The position numbers and the translations under genes are program-made. The notes beneath the pieces were generated by a model, which worked only from the letters and a program-made list of their open reading frames with translations, did no database searches and was not told the DNA's origin. This document shows positions 35,535-44,631 of a DNA stretch of 64,000 bases, one piece after another. The stretch lies in assembly GCA_965249175.1 (NCBI GenBank), contig OZ252227.1, positions 6,262,001 to 6,326,000 on the forward strand. The letters are read 5' to 3'. Each line of letters opens with the position of its first letter. Position 1 is the stretch's first letter. The stretch comes from CAZYFH01 sp965249175 (GTDB lineage Bacteria; Acidobacteriota; Vicinamibacteria; Vicinamibacterales; UBA8438).

Positions 35535-37925
35535 CTATTCGGCCAGCGCGAGAGCGATCAGTTCCGGCACGTCACCGCCGATCGTCAGCGCGATGTACTG
35601 CGTGCCCTCGTGCATGTAGGTCATCGGTGTCCCGATGGCGCCGGCCGGGAGATCGACGGAGCCGACGATCGCGCCGGTGGTCTTGTCCCGTGCCACCAGC
35701 CGCGGGCCGCCGTCGGAACCCCCTGCCGAGAGCGCGCTCACGAGCAGCGTCTTCGTGAGGACCGGTCCGCCGCGACCCTCGCCGCCCAGCGGCGGCAAGT
35801 CGAGATCGCGGAGCATCGGATGATTGCGGTACCGGTCGCCGTCGCCGTTCGGCTGCATCCACGCATGGTCGCCGGTGTTGAGGTCGATCGCCGTGATCCG
35901 CGAATAGGGCGGCTTGAACAGCGGAAGGCCCCGCGGCATCAGGGGTGCCGTATCGAAGCCGCCGATCGTGAAGTCGAGGTTGCTTCCGTCGGCCCCCTCG
36001 GGTCGGGAGTACCGCATCACCGAGAAGGCGTTCTCCGACGGAACGTAGAGGACACCGGTCTCGGGGTCCACCGCCGAGCCCATCCAGTTCGCGCCCCCGG
36101 CGATCGCCGGGCGCTGAATTGACGCCTGCACGCCACCCGCGACGGGTGCCATCGGGGGTGTGAACAGGCCACCCAGTCGGTAATCGCGCACGGCCTCGAC
36201 CGCCATCGCGCGGATCTCGGGCGTGAAGTCGACGAGCTGGTCGAGTGTCGCGCCCAGCTCCTCGAATGGCGGCGGCTTCGTCGGGAAGGGTTGCGTGGGC
36301 GCGAGCACCTCACCCTCGATGTTGGTGTCGGTGTCGACCGCGCGTTCCTCGATTGGCCAGACCGGCTCGCCGGTCAGCCGGTCGAAGACATATGTGAAAC
36401 CCTGCTTGCTCACCTGCGCGATCGCCTTAATTGGGCGACCGTCGACCGTGACGTCGACCAGGTTCGGATGGGTGGGGAAGTCGTAGTCCCACACCCCGTG
36501 GTGCACCGCCTGGAAGTGCCACATCCGCTATCCGGTCTCGATGTCGAGTGCGACCAGGCTCTCGGCAAAGAGGTTGTCCCCGACCCGGTGCCCGCCGTAG
36601 TAATCGCTCGTGGGCGTGCCGGTCGGCAAGTAGATGTAGCCGGCTTCGTCGTCGACGCTGAGCATCGACCAGACGTTGGTGTTGCCCGAGTAGCGCCATG
36701 ATTCGTTCTGCCAGCTCTCGGCGCCGAAGTCGTCGCCCTGCGGCACGGTGCGAAACGTCCACTTCGTGTCACCGGTCCGCGCGTCGATGCCCTTGACCCA
36801 GCCCGGCGGCGCTTCCTTGGCGATCGGCAGGTCGGAGATGATGGTCGGGGTGACGACGACGTCGTGAGCGACGATTGGCGGCGAGGCGACGCCGAGCCAG
36901 CTGTAGCCGCGCGAGTCCGTCGTGCCGCGCACGGCGCGCGGGATGTCCTCCATGAGGTCGACGCGGCCGTCGTCGCCGAAGCTGCGGACCGGGCGCCCGG
37001 TTTTCGCATCCACCGCGAGCAGATACCCGTCGTTGGTGCCGTAGAAGAGCCGTTCCGCGTTGCCATCGGTCCAGTACGCGAGGCCCCGTGAGTTGAAGCT
37101 CAGGACCATGGCATGCGGATACGGATCGGACAAATAAGATTCCGGGTTAAAGACCCAGCGCGTCTCGCCGGTCCCCGCGTCGATGGCCGCCGACTGCACG
37201 AGCGGCGTCGAGATGTAGACGGTGCCACCGACCATCAGCGGCGTCGCCTTGAAGTTCCGAATGCCGATCTCCGGGCGTGCTTCGCGCAGGGCATCTAGGT
37301 CGAGCGACCCGTCGGGCGACGCCCAGCGCCAGGCGATGTCGAGATCGGAGAAATTCGTCGCATCGATTTGGACCACGCCGGTCCCCACGTCCACGATGTG
37401 CACGGTGATCCGTAGACGGTCCTCGAGTCGCTGGAAAGAACCGCCGACCAGGGATCCGACGCCGAGGGCCTTCAGGGTCTCGAGCGCGGCCGCGCCCGCA
37501 CGGCCAGCCAGCACACGCGTCTGCACGCCCGCGAGGCCGTCCGGGGCAGGCGTTTGCACGCCCGCGAGGCCGTCCGGGGCAGGCGTTTGCACGCCCGCGA
37601 GGCCGTCCGGGGCAGGCGTTTGCACGCCCGCGAGGCCGTCCGGGGCAGGCGTTCGCACGCCCGCGAGCGCCTCGTCGAGCAGGTGCGCGCCGAGGACAGA
37701 CCAGCCGCGTTGGCTGAGGTCGGTCGCAACGGTTTCTGCGATCCCGTCGCCGATCCAGTCGTCCTCGGACCGGTGACTGAGGTTGACGAGCGGCATGACG
37801 GCGATGTCGACACGCGTGGATGGGGGGTTCGGTGCGGCGGTGGCTCGTCCCTGTGCGACCACGAGGCCTGGCGCGGCCACGAGACACAGCGCGCACAACC
37901 ACCCGCACAGGACCAAGTGCTTCAA
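35535..37925 (-). pseudogene. Quinoprotein fused to a TolB/FlgO-like N-terminus, interrupted by an in-frame amber stop
   Basis: From TTG 37925 (GGAAAG upstream) a signal peptide (LCGWLCALCLVAAPGLVVAQ) leads into a TolB/FlgO-like domain (VDIAVMPLVNLSHRSEDDWIGDGIAE), four 11-residue repeats (TPAPDGLAGVQ), more of that domain (DRLRITVHIVDVGTG), then abruptly a quinoprotein from VVQIDATNFSDLDIAWRW. Compared with the intact paralog, the first propeller blade (WRSYGGDLGSTKY) is missing. The frame stops at TAG 36530-36528, exactly where the paralog has Gln in ETGQRMWHF, and continues in the same frame to 35535 with normal quality (329 further residues). A single CAG-to-TAG change explains it; sequencing error or stop read-through are the alternatives. 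Confidence 0.85.
37515..37663. repeat. 33-bp tandem repeat array inside the fused quinoprotein
   Basis: Four nearly perfect 33-bp units (37515-37547, 37548-37580, 37581-37613, 37614-37646) and a partial fifth to about 37663. On the coding strand they give TPAPDGLAGVQ repeats inside the TolB/FlgO-like domain. The near-identity of the units shows recent expansion, probably by slippage. Confidence 0.93.
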
Positions 37926-37992
37926 GCTAGTGGGATCTTTCCAGGCCGGCCGATCCGAACCCGACAATGGACAATGACGCGCGGCGACCCGG

Positions 37993-39606
37993 TCAGCGAC
38001 TCTCGGCCTCGGTCTCGCCGCCCTTCTGCGTGTCGGTGGCGCCGAGCTCGCGCAGGACTTCAGCCGTGCTGCCGCTGGGGTCGCGTGTCTCGATGACGCG
38101 TCGATTACGGGCCGTTTCTGCGGCGATGGCCAGTGCCAGAGGCGTGCGTCCGGCGTCATTCTCGACGTCCAGCTCGGCGCCGCGGGCCGCGAGGAGTCGA
38201 ACAACGGTCGTGAAGTTGCGGGACGCTGCGCTGTGCAACGCGGTGTCGCCGTTCCAGTCTGCGGCGTCGGCGTCAGCGCCGAGCTCCACCGCCAACTCGA
38301 CGGTCTCCAGCGCGTTCCGCTCTTCCGCCTCCGGGTCGCGCTCCGACGCGAGGAAGAAGCGCCCACGATTGCTCGCCCCGCGTATCGCCGCCATCAACGG
38401 CGTCGCGAACCCGCCCGCGATATACGGCGGTCCGATCCCACCGGCGCGCTCGAACACCGGTCGCCACAGTTCTGTCGTTGTCAGCCGCGGGTCTGCGCCC
38501 GCCGCCACGAGCGCGCGCATGAGGACCGGGTCGCGAAAGTACGCGGCGAGCCAGAACGGCGTCGCGCTGACCAGCGACGGGTTGATGGCCCAGTCCTGGC
38601 TCGCGCGGCGGATGGGCGTGCCCTTCTCCAGGCGCAGGTTCGGGTCGGCTCCGTGCGCGAGGAGTTGCCGCACCAGCGCCCGGTCGCCACGAAGGATGGC
38701 CGCGTGCAGCGCCGTGTAGCCGGCACCGCCGGCGTTCGGGTCAGCCCCCGCGTCAAGCAACATCGCCCCGAAGGCGCCGTGCCCGCTGTGGGCCGCCACG
38801 ACCAATGCGGTGGCGCCGGTCGGCGCCCTGTCGTCGACGTCAGCACCCCATGCGAGCAGCAGTGTGGCCGAATCGATGTCCCCATGCCTGGCCGCAAAGA
38901 GGAGCGGCGTGAACCCGCCGCGATTCCACATCACGCCCTGGTCGTACTGCGACGCGTTGGTGTTGTCGGCATGCATGAGGCGCGGCCGCACGCGCGATCT
39001 GGCTGCGACATCTGCGCCGTGCTCGAGCAATGCCTCGACCACCTCGCGATGTCCCTGCGCGACTGCCCACATCAGCGCGGTCTGCGCGCGGGACTCCTCC
39101 GAAACATTGACATCCGCGCCGTGGGCAATCAGCAGCCGCACGGCCTCCGCGCTGCCGGTCCGGGCGGCAGTCATGATCGGGGTTTCTCCCTCGGGCAACG
39201 CCACGTTGGCGTCGGCACCTGCGTCGAGCAGGTGCGCGATCAGCGGCGCGCTGCCGTTGTCAGCCGCGAGCCAGAGCGCCGTGGCGCCGAGCTCGTTTGC
39301 GGCGTTGACGTCGGCACCCGCCCCGATCAACACGCTCACGGTATCGAGGTCGTCACGATACGCGGCCCAATGGAGCGCGGTCGCGCCGTCGGGCTGCCGC
39401 GCGTTGACGTCGACCCCCTCAGCGAGCACCGTGCGAACGGCGTCCGGATCCTGAGCCTTCACCGCGTCGAGCAGGCGCTCGGCAGCGGCCGCTGTCGCGC
39501 CGGCTTCGGACGACAGCCCCGTCTCCGCCGAGGCCGAGGCCGAGGCGGACACCGCGAGGATGGCCGCCGTCAGAACGGCGCAGCGAATGAATCGTTCAGC
39601 GCGCAT
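37993..39606 (-). CDS. Exported ankyrin-repeat protein
   Basis: A 537-residue protein with a signal peptide (about 8-28) and about ten ankyrin repeats from roughly 50 to 510. Canonical repeat phrases are GATALHWAAYRDDLDTVSVLI, GATALWLAADNG and NGDTALHSAAS. Loops in the middle (SRVRPRLMHADNTNASQYDQ) break the array. Ankyrin arrays bind other proteins; a periplasmic one may act in envelope or cell-surface contacts. It is 67 bp upstream of the fused quinoprotein on the same strand, so they may share a transcript. Confidence 0.92.
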   Translation of the reverse strand: MRAERFIRCAVLTAAILAVSASASASAETGLSSEAGATAAAAERLLDAVKAQDPDAVRTVLAEGVDVNARQPDGATALHWAAYRDDLDTVSVLIGAGADVNAANELGATALWLAADNGSAPLIAHLLDAGADANVALPEGETPIMTAARTGSAEAVRLLIAHGADVNVSEESRAQTALMWAVAQGHREVVEALLEHGADVAARSRVRPRLMHADNTNASQYDQGVMWNRGGFTPLLFAARHGDIDSATLLLAWGADVDDRAPTGATALVVAAHSGHGAFGAMLLDAGADPNAGGAGYTALHAAILRGDRALVRQLLAHGADPNLRLEKGTPIRRASQDWAINPSLVSATPFWLAAYFRDPVLMRALVAAGADPRLTTTELWRPVFERAGGIGPPYIAGGFATPLMAAIRGASNRGRFFLASERDPEAEERNALETVELAVELGADADAADWNGDTALHSAASRNFTTVVRLLAARGAELDVENDAGRTPLALAIAAETARNRRVIETRDPSGSTAEVLRELGATDTQKGGETEAESR

Positions 39607-39724
39607 GGTTGGAATATGCGCCCATCCTACCGCACGCGCCTAGTCGTTGACAACGGGCCGTAGATGCGGGCAAACTACTGAGTCTTTTAGTCTTCTGGGT
39701 AGCCGAGCCTGAAGGGGGCGGTTC

Positions 39725-42214
39725 GTGAAGAGGGGTCTGTGCGCGGTCGCCGCGATCGCTGTGGCCTTCGTGGTCCCAGGTGAGGTGCGAGCAGGGGAAC
39801 CCGCCCAGCAGGCCGAGACGCGCGACGGCGCCCCGGTGTCGCCACAGCGCGCCCTCGTCGATCGCTACTGCGTCACCTGTCACAACGGCGACTTCGTGCG
39901 CGGTACGGACGAGCCGCGGTCGCTGCTCGTCTCCCAGCTGCGCGCCGTCGGGTTGGCACTCGACGACGTCGACGTGAACAACGTCGGCGAGCATCCCGAG
40001 GTATGGGAGAAGGTCGTGCGCAAGCTCCGCGTCGGGGCGATGCCGCCGCAACCGCGTCCGCGGCCCGACAAGGAGACCTACGAAGGATTCCGGCGATGGC
40101 TCGAGGACGAGCTCGATCGGGCGGCCGAAGCGAATCCTGATCCCGGTCGCACGCAGGCCTTTCATCGGCTGAACCGGACCGAGTATGGCAACGTCGTCCG
40201 CGATCTGCTCGATCTCGACGTCGACGTCAGCGAGTGGATTCCGGCCGACGCGCCCGACCGGCACGGGTTCGACAACAACGCCGGGGCGCTGTCCTTGTCG
40301 CCCGCCCTCCTCGACCGCTACGTGTCAGCGGCGCGGAAGATCAGCCGACTCGCGATGGGCAGCCCGCCGTCCGGCGGCGCCGTCATCCAGACGTACGATG
40401 TCCCGCTGAACCTGATTCAGAACAATCAGCAGAGTGAGGATCTCCCGTTTGGCTCGCGCGGCGGCGCGGCGATTCGCTATCACTTCCCGGTCGACGGCGA
40501 GTATCGAATCCGGGTTCGCCTGCGGACGAACTATGTCGGCTACGTGCGTGGGATCGACCAGTCGCACGAGGTCGAGGTCCGGCTCGACGGTCGACGGATC
40601 GAACAGTTCACGTTCGGCGGCGAGGCGCCCGGCACACCCGCGCCGATCAGCTTTGCCGGGAACATTCGTGGTACGGACGACTGGGAGTCGTACACGCTGC
40701 ACGCCGATGACGGTCTCGACGTGCGCATCAAGGTCGACGCGGGGCCACATATCGTGGGGATCACGTTCCCGCGCGAAACCTGGGAGCCGGACGGTGTCCT
40801 GCAGCCACGCCAGACCGGATTCGCCCTGGCCATCAACGACATGCCGGACGGCAATCCCGCCCTGGGCAGCGTGCAGATCAGTGGTCCCTACACGGTAGAC
40901 GGCCCTGGCGACACACCGACGCGCCGGCGGATTTTCTCCTGCACGCCCGCGACCGCCGCTGAGGAGGCGCCCTGCGCCCGGGAGATCCTCTCGACGCTGG
41001 CACGGCGAGCCTATCGCCGTCCGGTCACCGATGCCGACGTCGAGACGTTGGTGGACTTCTACGAAGCCGGTCGTGCCGACGGCAGCTTCGACGAGGGCAT
41101 CGGATTCGCGCTCGAACGCCTGTTGACCGATCCGGAGTTTCTGTATCGGATCGAACGCGACCCTGTCGACGCCGCGGCCGCCACGGCCTATCCCGTGGGC
41201 GACGTGGAGCTTGCGTCGCGTCTGTCGTTCTTTCTCTGGAGCAGCATTCCGGACGACGAGCTGTTGGACCTTGCGGAGCGAGGCACACTCGATGATCCAG
41301 ACGTGCTCACGCGTCAAGTACGCCGGATGCTGGGCGACGTGCGAGCCAAGGCGCTCGTCGAGAACTTCGCCGGCCAGTGGCTCCATCTGCGCAACATCGA
41401 CAGCGTCTATCCGGACCCGCTCGAGTACCCGGAGTTCGACGAGAACCTCCGCGCGGCCTACCGGACCGAAACCGAGCTCTTTATCGAGGGCATGCTTCGC
41501 CAGGACGAGAGCATCCTGGAGCTGCTTGACGCGAACTACACGTTCGTCAACGAGCGGCTCGCGCGCCACTACGGGATTCCCAATGTCTACGGGAACCGGT
41601 TCCGGAAGGTGACGTTCGACCGCGACGAGCGTGCGGGCTTGCTCAGTCACGGGAGCCTGATGACCGTGACGTCGTATCCCAATCGCACGTCACCCGTCCT
41701 CCGCGGCAAGTGGGTGCTGGAGAACCTGCTCGGTGCGCCCCCACCGGAGCCGCCGCCCGACGTGCCGACCCTCGAAGAGGAAAACGAAGAGGGCGAGCCG
41801 CTGTCCATGCGTGAGGCGATGGTGATGCACCGCGAGAACCCCGCTTGCGCCGTGTGCCACGCGCCGATGGACCCGATCGGCTTTGCGCTCGAGAACTACA
41901 ACGCGGTCGGCAAATGGCGCCTCACGAGCGAGGCAGGAACCGCGATCGACGCAAGTGGCACACTGCCCGACGGCGCCGCGTTCGACGGGCCGGCGGGTCT
42001 GCGAGACCTGCTGCTGGCACGCCCCGACGATTTCGTCGGCACCGTGACCGAGAAACTGATGATGTACGCGTTGGGCCGGGGTCTGGAGTACTATGACGCC
42101 CCGACCGTCCGGAAGATCGTGCGAGAGGCGGCTGGCGAAGACTATCGCTGGTCGTCTATCATCCTAGGAATCGTCAAAAGCACCGCGTTTCAGATGCGGA
42201 GGTCCGACTCATGA
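39725..42214 (+). CDS. DUF1592 family multidomain cytochrome-like protein
   Basis: 829 residues from GTG 39725, with AGGGGG upstream. A signal peptide (GLCAVAAIAVAFVVPGEVRA) is followed by a cytochrome-like segment with CVTCH (about 59), DUF1587 (about 140-215, RTEYGNVVRDLLDLD), a carbohydrate-binding-like beta domain, DUF1595 (RRAYRRPVTDADVETL), DUF1592 (VELASRLSFFLWSSIPDDELL; NERLARHYGIP), DUF1588 (GLLSHGSLMTVTSYPNRTSP; second CxxCH in CAVCHAPMDP) and DUF1585 at the C-terminus. The two haem motifs suggest electron transfer coupled to an extracellular substrate, but the reaction is unknown. It overlaps the DUF1552 gene by 4 bp. Confidence 0.93.
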   Translation: MKRGLCAVAAIAVAFVVPGEVRAGEPAQQAETRDGAPVSPQRALVDRYCVTCHNGDFVRGTDEPRSLLVSQLRAVGLALDDVDVNNVGEHPEVWEKVVRKLRVGAMPPQPRPRPDKETYEGFRRWLEDELDRAAEANPDPGRTQAFHRLNRTEYGNVVRDLLDLDVDVSEWIPADAPDRHGFDNNAGALSLSPALLDRYVSAARKISRLAMGSPPSGGAVIQTYDVPLNLIQNNQQSEDLPFGSRGGAAIRYHFPVDGEYRIRVRLRTNYVGYVRGIDQSHEVEVRLDGRRIEQFTFGGEAPGTPAPISFAGNIRGTDDWESYTLHADDGLDVRIKVDAGPHIVGITFPRETWEPDGVLQPRQTGFALAINDMPDGNPALGSVQISGPYTVDGPGDTPTRRRIFSCTPATAAEEAPCAREILSTLARRAYRRPVTDADVETLVDFYEAGRADGSFDEGIGFALERLLTDPEFLYRIERDPVDAAAATAYPVGDVELASRLSFFLWSSIPDDELLDLAERGTLDDPDVLTRQVRRMLGDVRAKALVENFAGQWLHLRNIDSVYPDPLEYPEFDENLRAAYRTETELFIEGMLRQDESILELLDANYTFVNERLARHYGIPNVYGNRFRKVTFDRDERAGLLSHGSLMTVTSYPNRTSPVLRGKWVLENLLGAPPPEPPPDVPTLEEENEEGEPLSMREAMVMHRENPACAVCHAPMDPIGFALENYNAVGKWRLTSEAGTAIDASGTLPDGAAFDGPAGLRDLLLARPDDFVGTVTEKLMMYALGRGLEYYDAPTVRKIVREAAGEDYRWSSIILGIVKSTAFQMRRSDS

Positions 42215-43548
42215 TGATCACCAAGAAAGCCATCCCGCGCCGCACCGTGTTGCGCGGACTCGGCGCGACCCTGGCGCTGCCGCTACTCGACGGGATGGTG
42301 CCGGCGTTCGCCGCCATCCGAAACAGCGCGGCCCACCCCGTGCGCCGGTTCGGTGTGGTCTACGTGCCCAACGGCATGGCGATGAAGCACTGGACGCCGG
42401 AGACCGAGGGCGAGGGATTTGCGATTACCCGCCTGCTCCAGCCGCTCGAGGCGTATCGCGATCAGATGACCGTGCTGACCGGGCTGAACGGCGTGCAGAG
42501 CAACGCCGGGGTCCACGCCAGCGCGGCAACGCGTTTCCTGACCGGTGTCACGCCGGCGCGGAGCGAAGGGACCCTGCGGGCGGGCGTGTCGGTTGACCAG
42601 CTGATCGCGCGCGATTTCGCCAAGCACACCCAGCTCGCGTCGCTCGAGATCGCGCTCGACAGCAGGGACGTGTCCGGCTCGTGCGACGTCGGGTTCAGCT
42701 GCACCTACACGAACACGATCGCGTGGCGTAATGAGACGACGCCGCTGCTTGGCGAGAACAACCCGCGCGTGGTATTCGAGCAGCTGTTCGGCGACGCTGG
42801 CTCGACCGACCCGGCCGCCCGCCTCGCGCGGATCAAGAAGGACCAGAGCATTCTGGATTCAGTGAGCGAGAAGGTTGACGCGATACAGCGCGACCTCGGC
42901 CCGAACGACCGGCTCAGGGTCGACGAGTATCTCGAGGCCGTGCGCGACATCGAGCGTCGCATTCAGACTGCGGAGAAACAGAGCGGCCGCGAGTTGCCGG
43001 AGGTGGATCAGCCCGCCGGTATTCCAGCGACCTATGAAGAGCACGCGAAGCTGATGTTCGATCTGCAGCTGCTCGCGTATCAGACAGATCTGACCCGTGT
43101 CACCACGTACATGATGGCGCGCGAGATCAGCGGGCGCACGTATCCGGAAATCGGTGTGCCTGATTCGCACCACCCGACGTCGCATCACCGGAACGACCCC
43201 ACGCTGTATGAGAAGGTCGCGAAGATCAACACGTTCCACCTCTCCTTGTTCTCATACTTCCTGGAGAAGGCACGGGCGACGCCCGACGGTGACGGCACGC
43301 TGCTGGACCACATGGTGATGCTCTACGGCGCCGGGATGTCCGACAGCAACCGCCACGACAACAAGGGGCTCCCGCTCGTCCTGATTGGCGGCGGGTCGGG
43401 TCAGCTCAAGTCGGGTGGTCGCCACATGCAGTACGCCGACAAGACGCCGGTCACCAACTTGCACCTCACCATCCTCGACAAGATGGGCGTGCCGGTCGAC
43501 AAGATGAGCGACAGCACGGGCAAGCTGGACCTGCTGACCGTCGGCTAG
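42211..43548 (+). CDS. DUF1552 domain protein, Tat-type signal (second copy)
   Basis: 445 residues with PRRTVLRGLGATLALPLLDG at the N-terminus (twin-arginine type), GVVYVPNGMAMKHW, and a PDSHHPTSHH stretch around 320 as a likely metal-binding region. ATGA overlap with the DUF1592 gene implies coupled translation, and a UUCG-loop terminator follows. It is homologous over its whole length to 1927-3288, so two sets of this pair operate in the genome, probably for different substrates. Confidence 0.92.
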   Translation: MMITKKAIPRRTVLRGLGATLALPLLDGMVPAFAAIRNSAAHPVRRFGVVYVPNGMAMKHWTPETEGEGFAITRLLQPLEAYRDQMTVLTGLNGVQSNAGVHASAATRFLTGVTPARSEGTLRAGVSVDQLIARDFAKHTQLASLEIALDSRDVSGSCDVGFSCTYTNTIAWRNETTPLLGENNPRVVFEQLFGDAGSTDPAARLARIKKDQSILDSVSEKVDAIQRDLGPNDRLRVDEYLEAVRDIERRIQTAEKQSGRELPEVDQPAGIPATYEEHAKLMFDLQLLAYQTDLTRVTTYMMAREISGRTYPEIGVPDSHHPTSHHRNDPTLYEKVAKINTFHLSLFSYFLEKARATPDGDGTLLDHMVMLYGAGMSDSNRHDNKGLPLVLIGGGSGQLKSGGRHMQYADKTPVTNLHLTILDKMGVPVDKMSDSTGKLDLLTVG

Positions 43549-43579
43549 CTGGTCGGCGACACATCAACAGATGTCCAAG

Positions 43580-43609
43580 GGCCCGGCGTTCGCGCCGGGC
43601 CTTTCTTTC
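43580..43609 (+). terminator. Rho-independent terminator with a TTCG tetraloop
   Basis: A 9-bp GC stem (GGCCCGGCG / CGCCGGGCC) closes a TTCG loop and is followed by TTTCTTTC. It lies 32 bp after the DUF1552 stop and ends the two-gene operon. Confidence 0.92.
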
Positions 43610-43619
43610 GTACGGCCGA

Positions 43620-43703
43620 GGAGCCCGCGGTGGAAGTCCGCGTTGCACGGAGACCGACGATGCATCGCCGGTCGAATGCAGCGGCACTTTCACCACGGGC
43701 TCC
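43620..43703. mobile_element. 84-bp internally deleted relative of the MITE
   Basis: The ends are GGAGCCCGCGGTGGAAGTCC and the inverse of GGAGCCCGTGGTGAAAGTGC. The right half (ATGCATCGCCGGTCGAATG) matches copy 1 closely, but about 75 bp of the middle is missing. No CTAG flank remains. It is an old, internally deleted copy just after the terminator. Confidence 0.78.
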
Positions 43704-43713
43704 TTGGGCCGCT

Positions 43714-43959
43714 TCAGTCGGTGAAGAAGTGCTGGCGCAGATCGGCCTCAGGAATGAACCGCGAGGCCTGCCTATAGATGGCGTGGACCGTACCGATCGA
43801 CAGTTGACGATGGACTGGGACCGTGAGGATCTGGCGCTCGCCAGAGGCCAGCTCCCTCACGAGCTTGGCATGGCTTCCCCGCGTCCCCACGACCTCAAAT
43901 CCGAAACCCACAAAGACGCGTAACACCTCCCGCGACGTGAGCCTCCGCAGCCGGGGCAT
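43714..43959 (-). CDS. HicA-type toxin
   Basis: 81 residues. TSREVLRVFVGFGFEVVGTRGSH and LTVPVHRQLSIGTVHAIYRQA are the HicA mRNA interferase blocks; the catalytic His is in RGSHAK. It would cut mRNA when free of antitoxin. It starts 1 bp over the stop of the HicB-like gene (TAATG), so the antitoxin gene is upstream, the reverse of the usual hicA-hicB order. Confidence 0.88.
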   Translation of the reverse strand: MPRLRRLTSREVLRVFVGFGFEVVGTRGSHAKLVRELASGERQILTVPVHRQLSIGTVHAIYRQASRFIPEADLRQHFFTD

Positions 43960-44513
43960 TACCTGGAAGGCAGCCCCTGTGTTTCATAGCTCACCACCAG
44001 ATGTGGTTCGGCGGCCACCCCCAAGTAGGCGTGGTCTCCAGCGCTCAGGTGTAGCTCCAAACCGCTGCGGAGGTTGGCGACCGTCTCGTCCAGGGATCGG
44101 CCCTGTGTCACGAGAGCGACTTCGAGGCACTCCGCTACGTACCACCCTTCGCTTTCAGTAACGACCGCGTGAACGGCCGATCGCGCGATCGCGTGGTCCG
44201 CCGTAAACGAACCCGCCGATTCGGCGACTCGACCGGCGGCGCGGGCGTCCTGGCGTGCCCGCGTAGGAGCGCGTCGCCGGTGCGAAGGCAGGATCTCGTA
44301 GACGCCTCGGCGGATGCGGCGAAAGTACGCCCACCTGTGCGCGTGATGTTGCGGTGCGTTGACGCAGCACCGGCTGACCACGTGGGTGCGGATCGAGCGC
44401 GGGTTCAAGTGGGGTAACGCGCGCACGATTTCTGCGGGAGTGAAGGTCCAGTCCTGTCGACTCTGGCACAGGCGCCGGGCCGCGGCGAGTACTTCCGCTT
44501 GAATGGCCACCAC
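43959..44513 (-). CDS. HicB-type antitoxin fused to an N-terminal winged-helix-like domain
   Basis: 184 residues from GTG 44513 (a second GTG follows at 44510). The C-terminal ~85 residues are a HicB RNase-H-like fold (VTESEGWYVAECLEVALVTQGRSLDETVANLRSG). The first ~75 residues are a separate domain (WTFTPAEIVRALPHLNPRSIRTHVVSRC; RRIRRGVYEILPS) that resembles small winged-helix modules found in nuclease or regulatory proteins. Typical HicB has no such domain, so it may give the DNA-binding activity that represses the operon. The dyad at 44521-44554 is 8 bp upstream. Confidence 0.85.
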   Translation of the reverse strand: MVAIQAEVLAAARRLCQSRQDWTFTPAEIVRALPHLNPRSIRTHVVSRCCVNAPQHHAHRWAYFRRIRRGVYEILPSHRRRAPTRARQDARAAGRVAESAGSFTADHAIARSAVHAVVTESEGWYVAECLEVALVTQGRSLDETVANLRSGLELHLSAGDHAYLGVAAEPHLVVSYETQGLPSR

Positions 44514-44520
44514 GCCTACA

Positions 44521-44554
44521 TTACCACGTGTAACTATATAGTGTCAGGTGGTAA
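44521..44554 (-). promoter_or_regulatory. Dyad operator/promoter of the hicB-hicA pair
   Basis: TTACCAC (44521-44527) and GTGGTAA (44548-44554) are perfect 7-bp inverted arms. The centre has ACTATATAGT, itself palindromic, which supplies a -10 (TATAGT) on the minus strand. This AT-rich site directly precedes the hicB start and is the likely autorepressor site. Confidence 0.75.
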
Positions 44555-44631
44555 AGAGCGGCAACCGGCCTGGTTCGCATTCGCGCTCAAGAGCCGATTG
44601 ATTCTTGTCCCGGCGGCCCCTCTCGTTTAGG

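Noticed and set aside
37515..37663. CRISPR array
   Set aside because: The 33-bp units are contiguous, without spacers, and encode an in-frame peptide repeat.
39725..43548. Anammox- or planctomycete-specific origin because of DUF1592/DUF1552
   Set aside because: These families are equally common in Acidobacteria, and the GVW family and quinoproteins favour that phylum.
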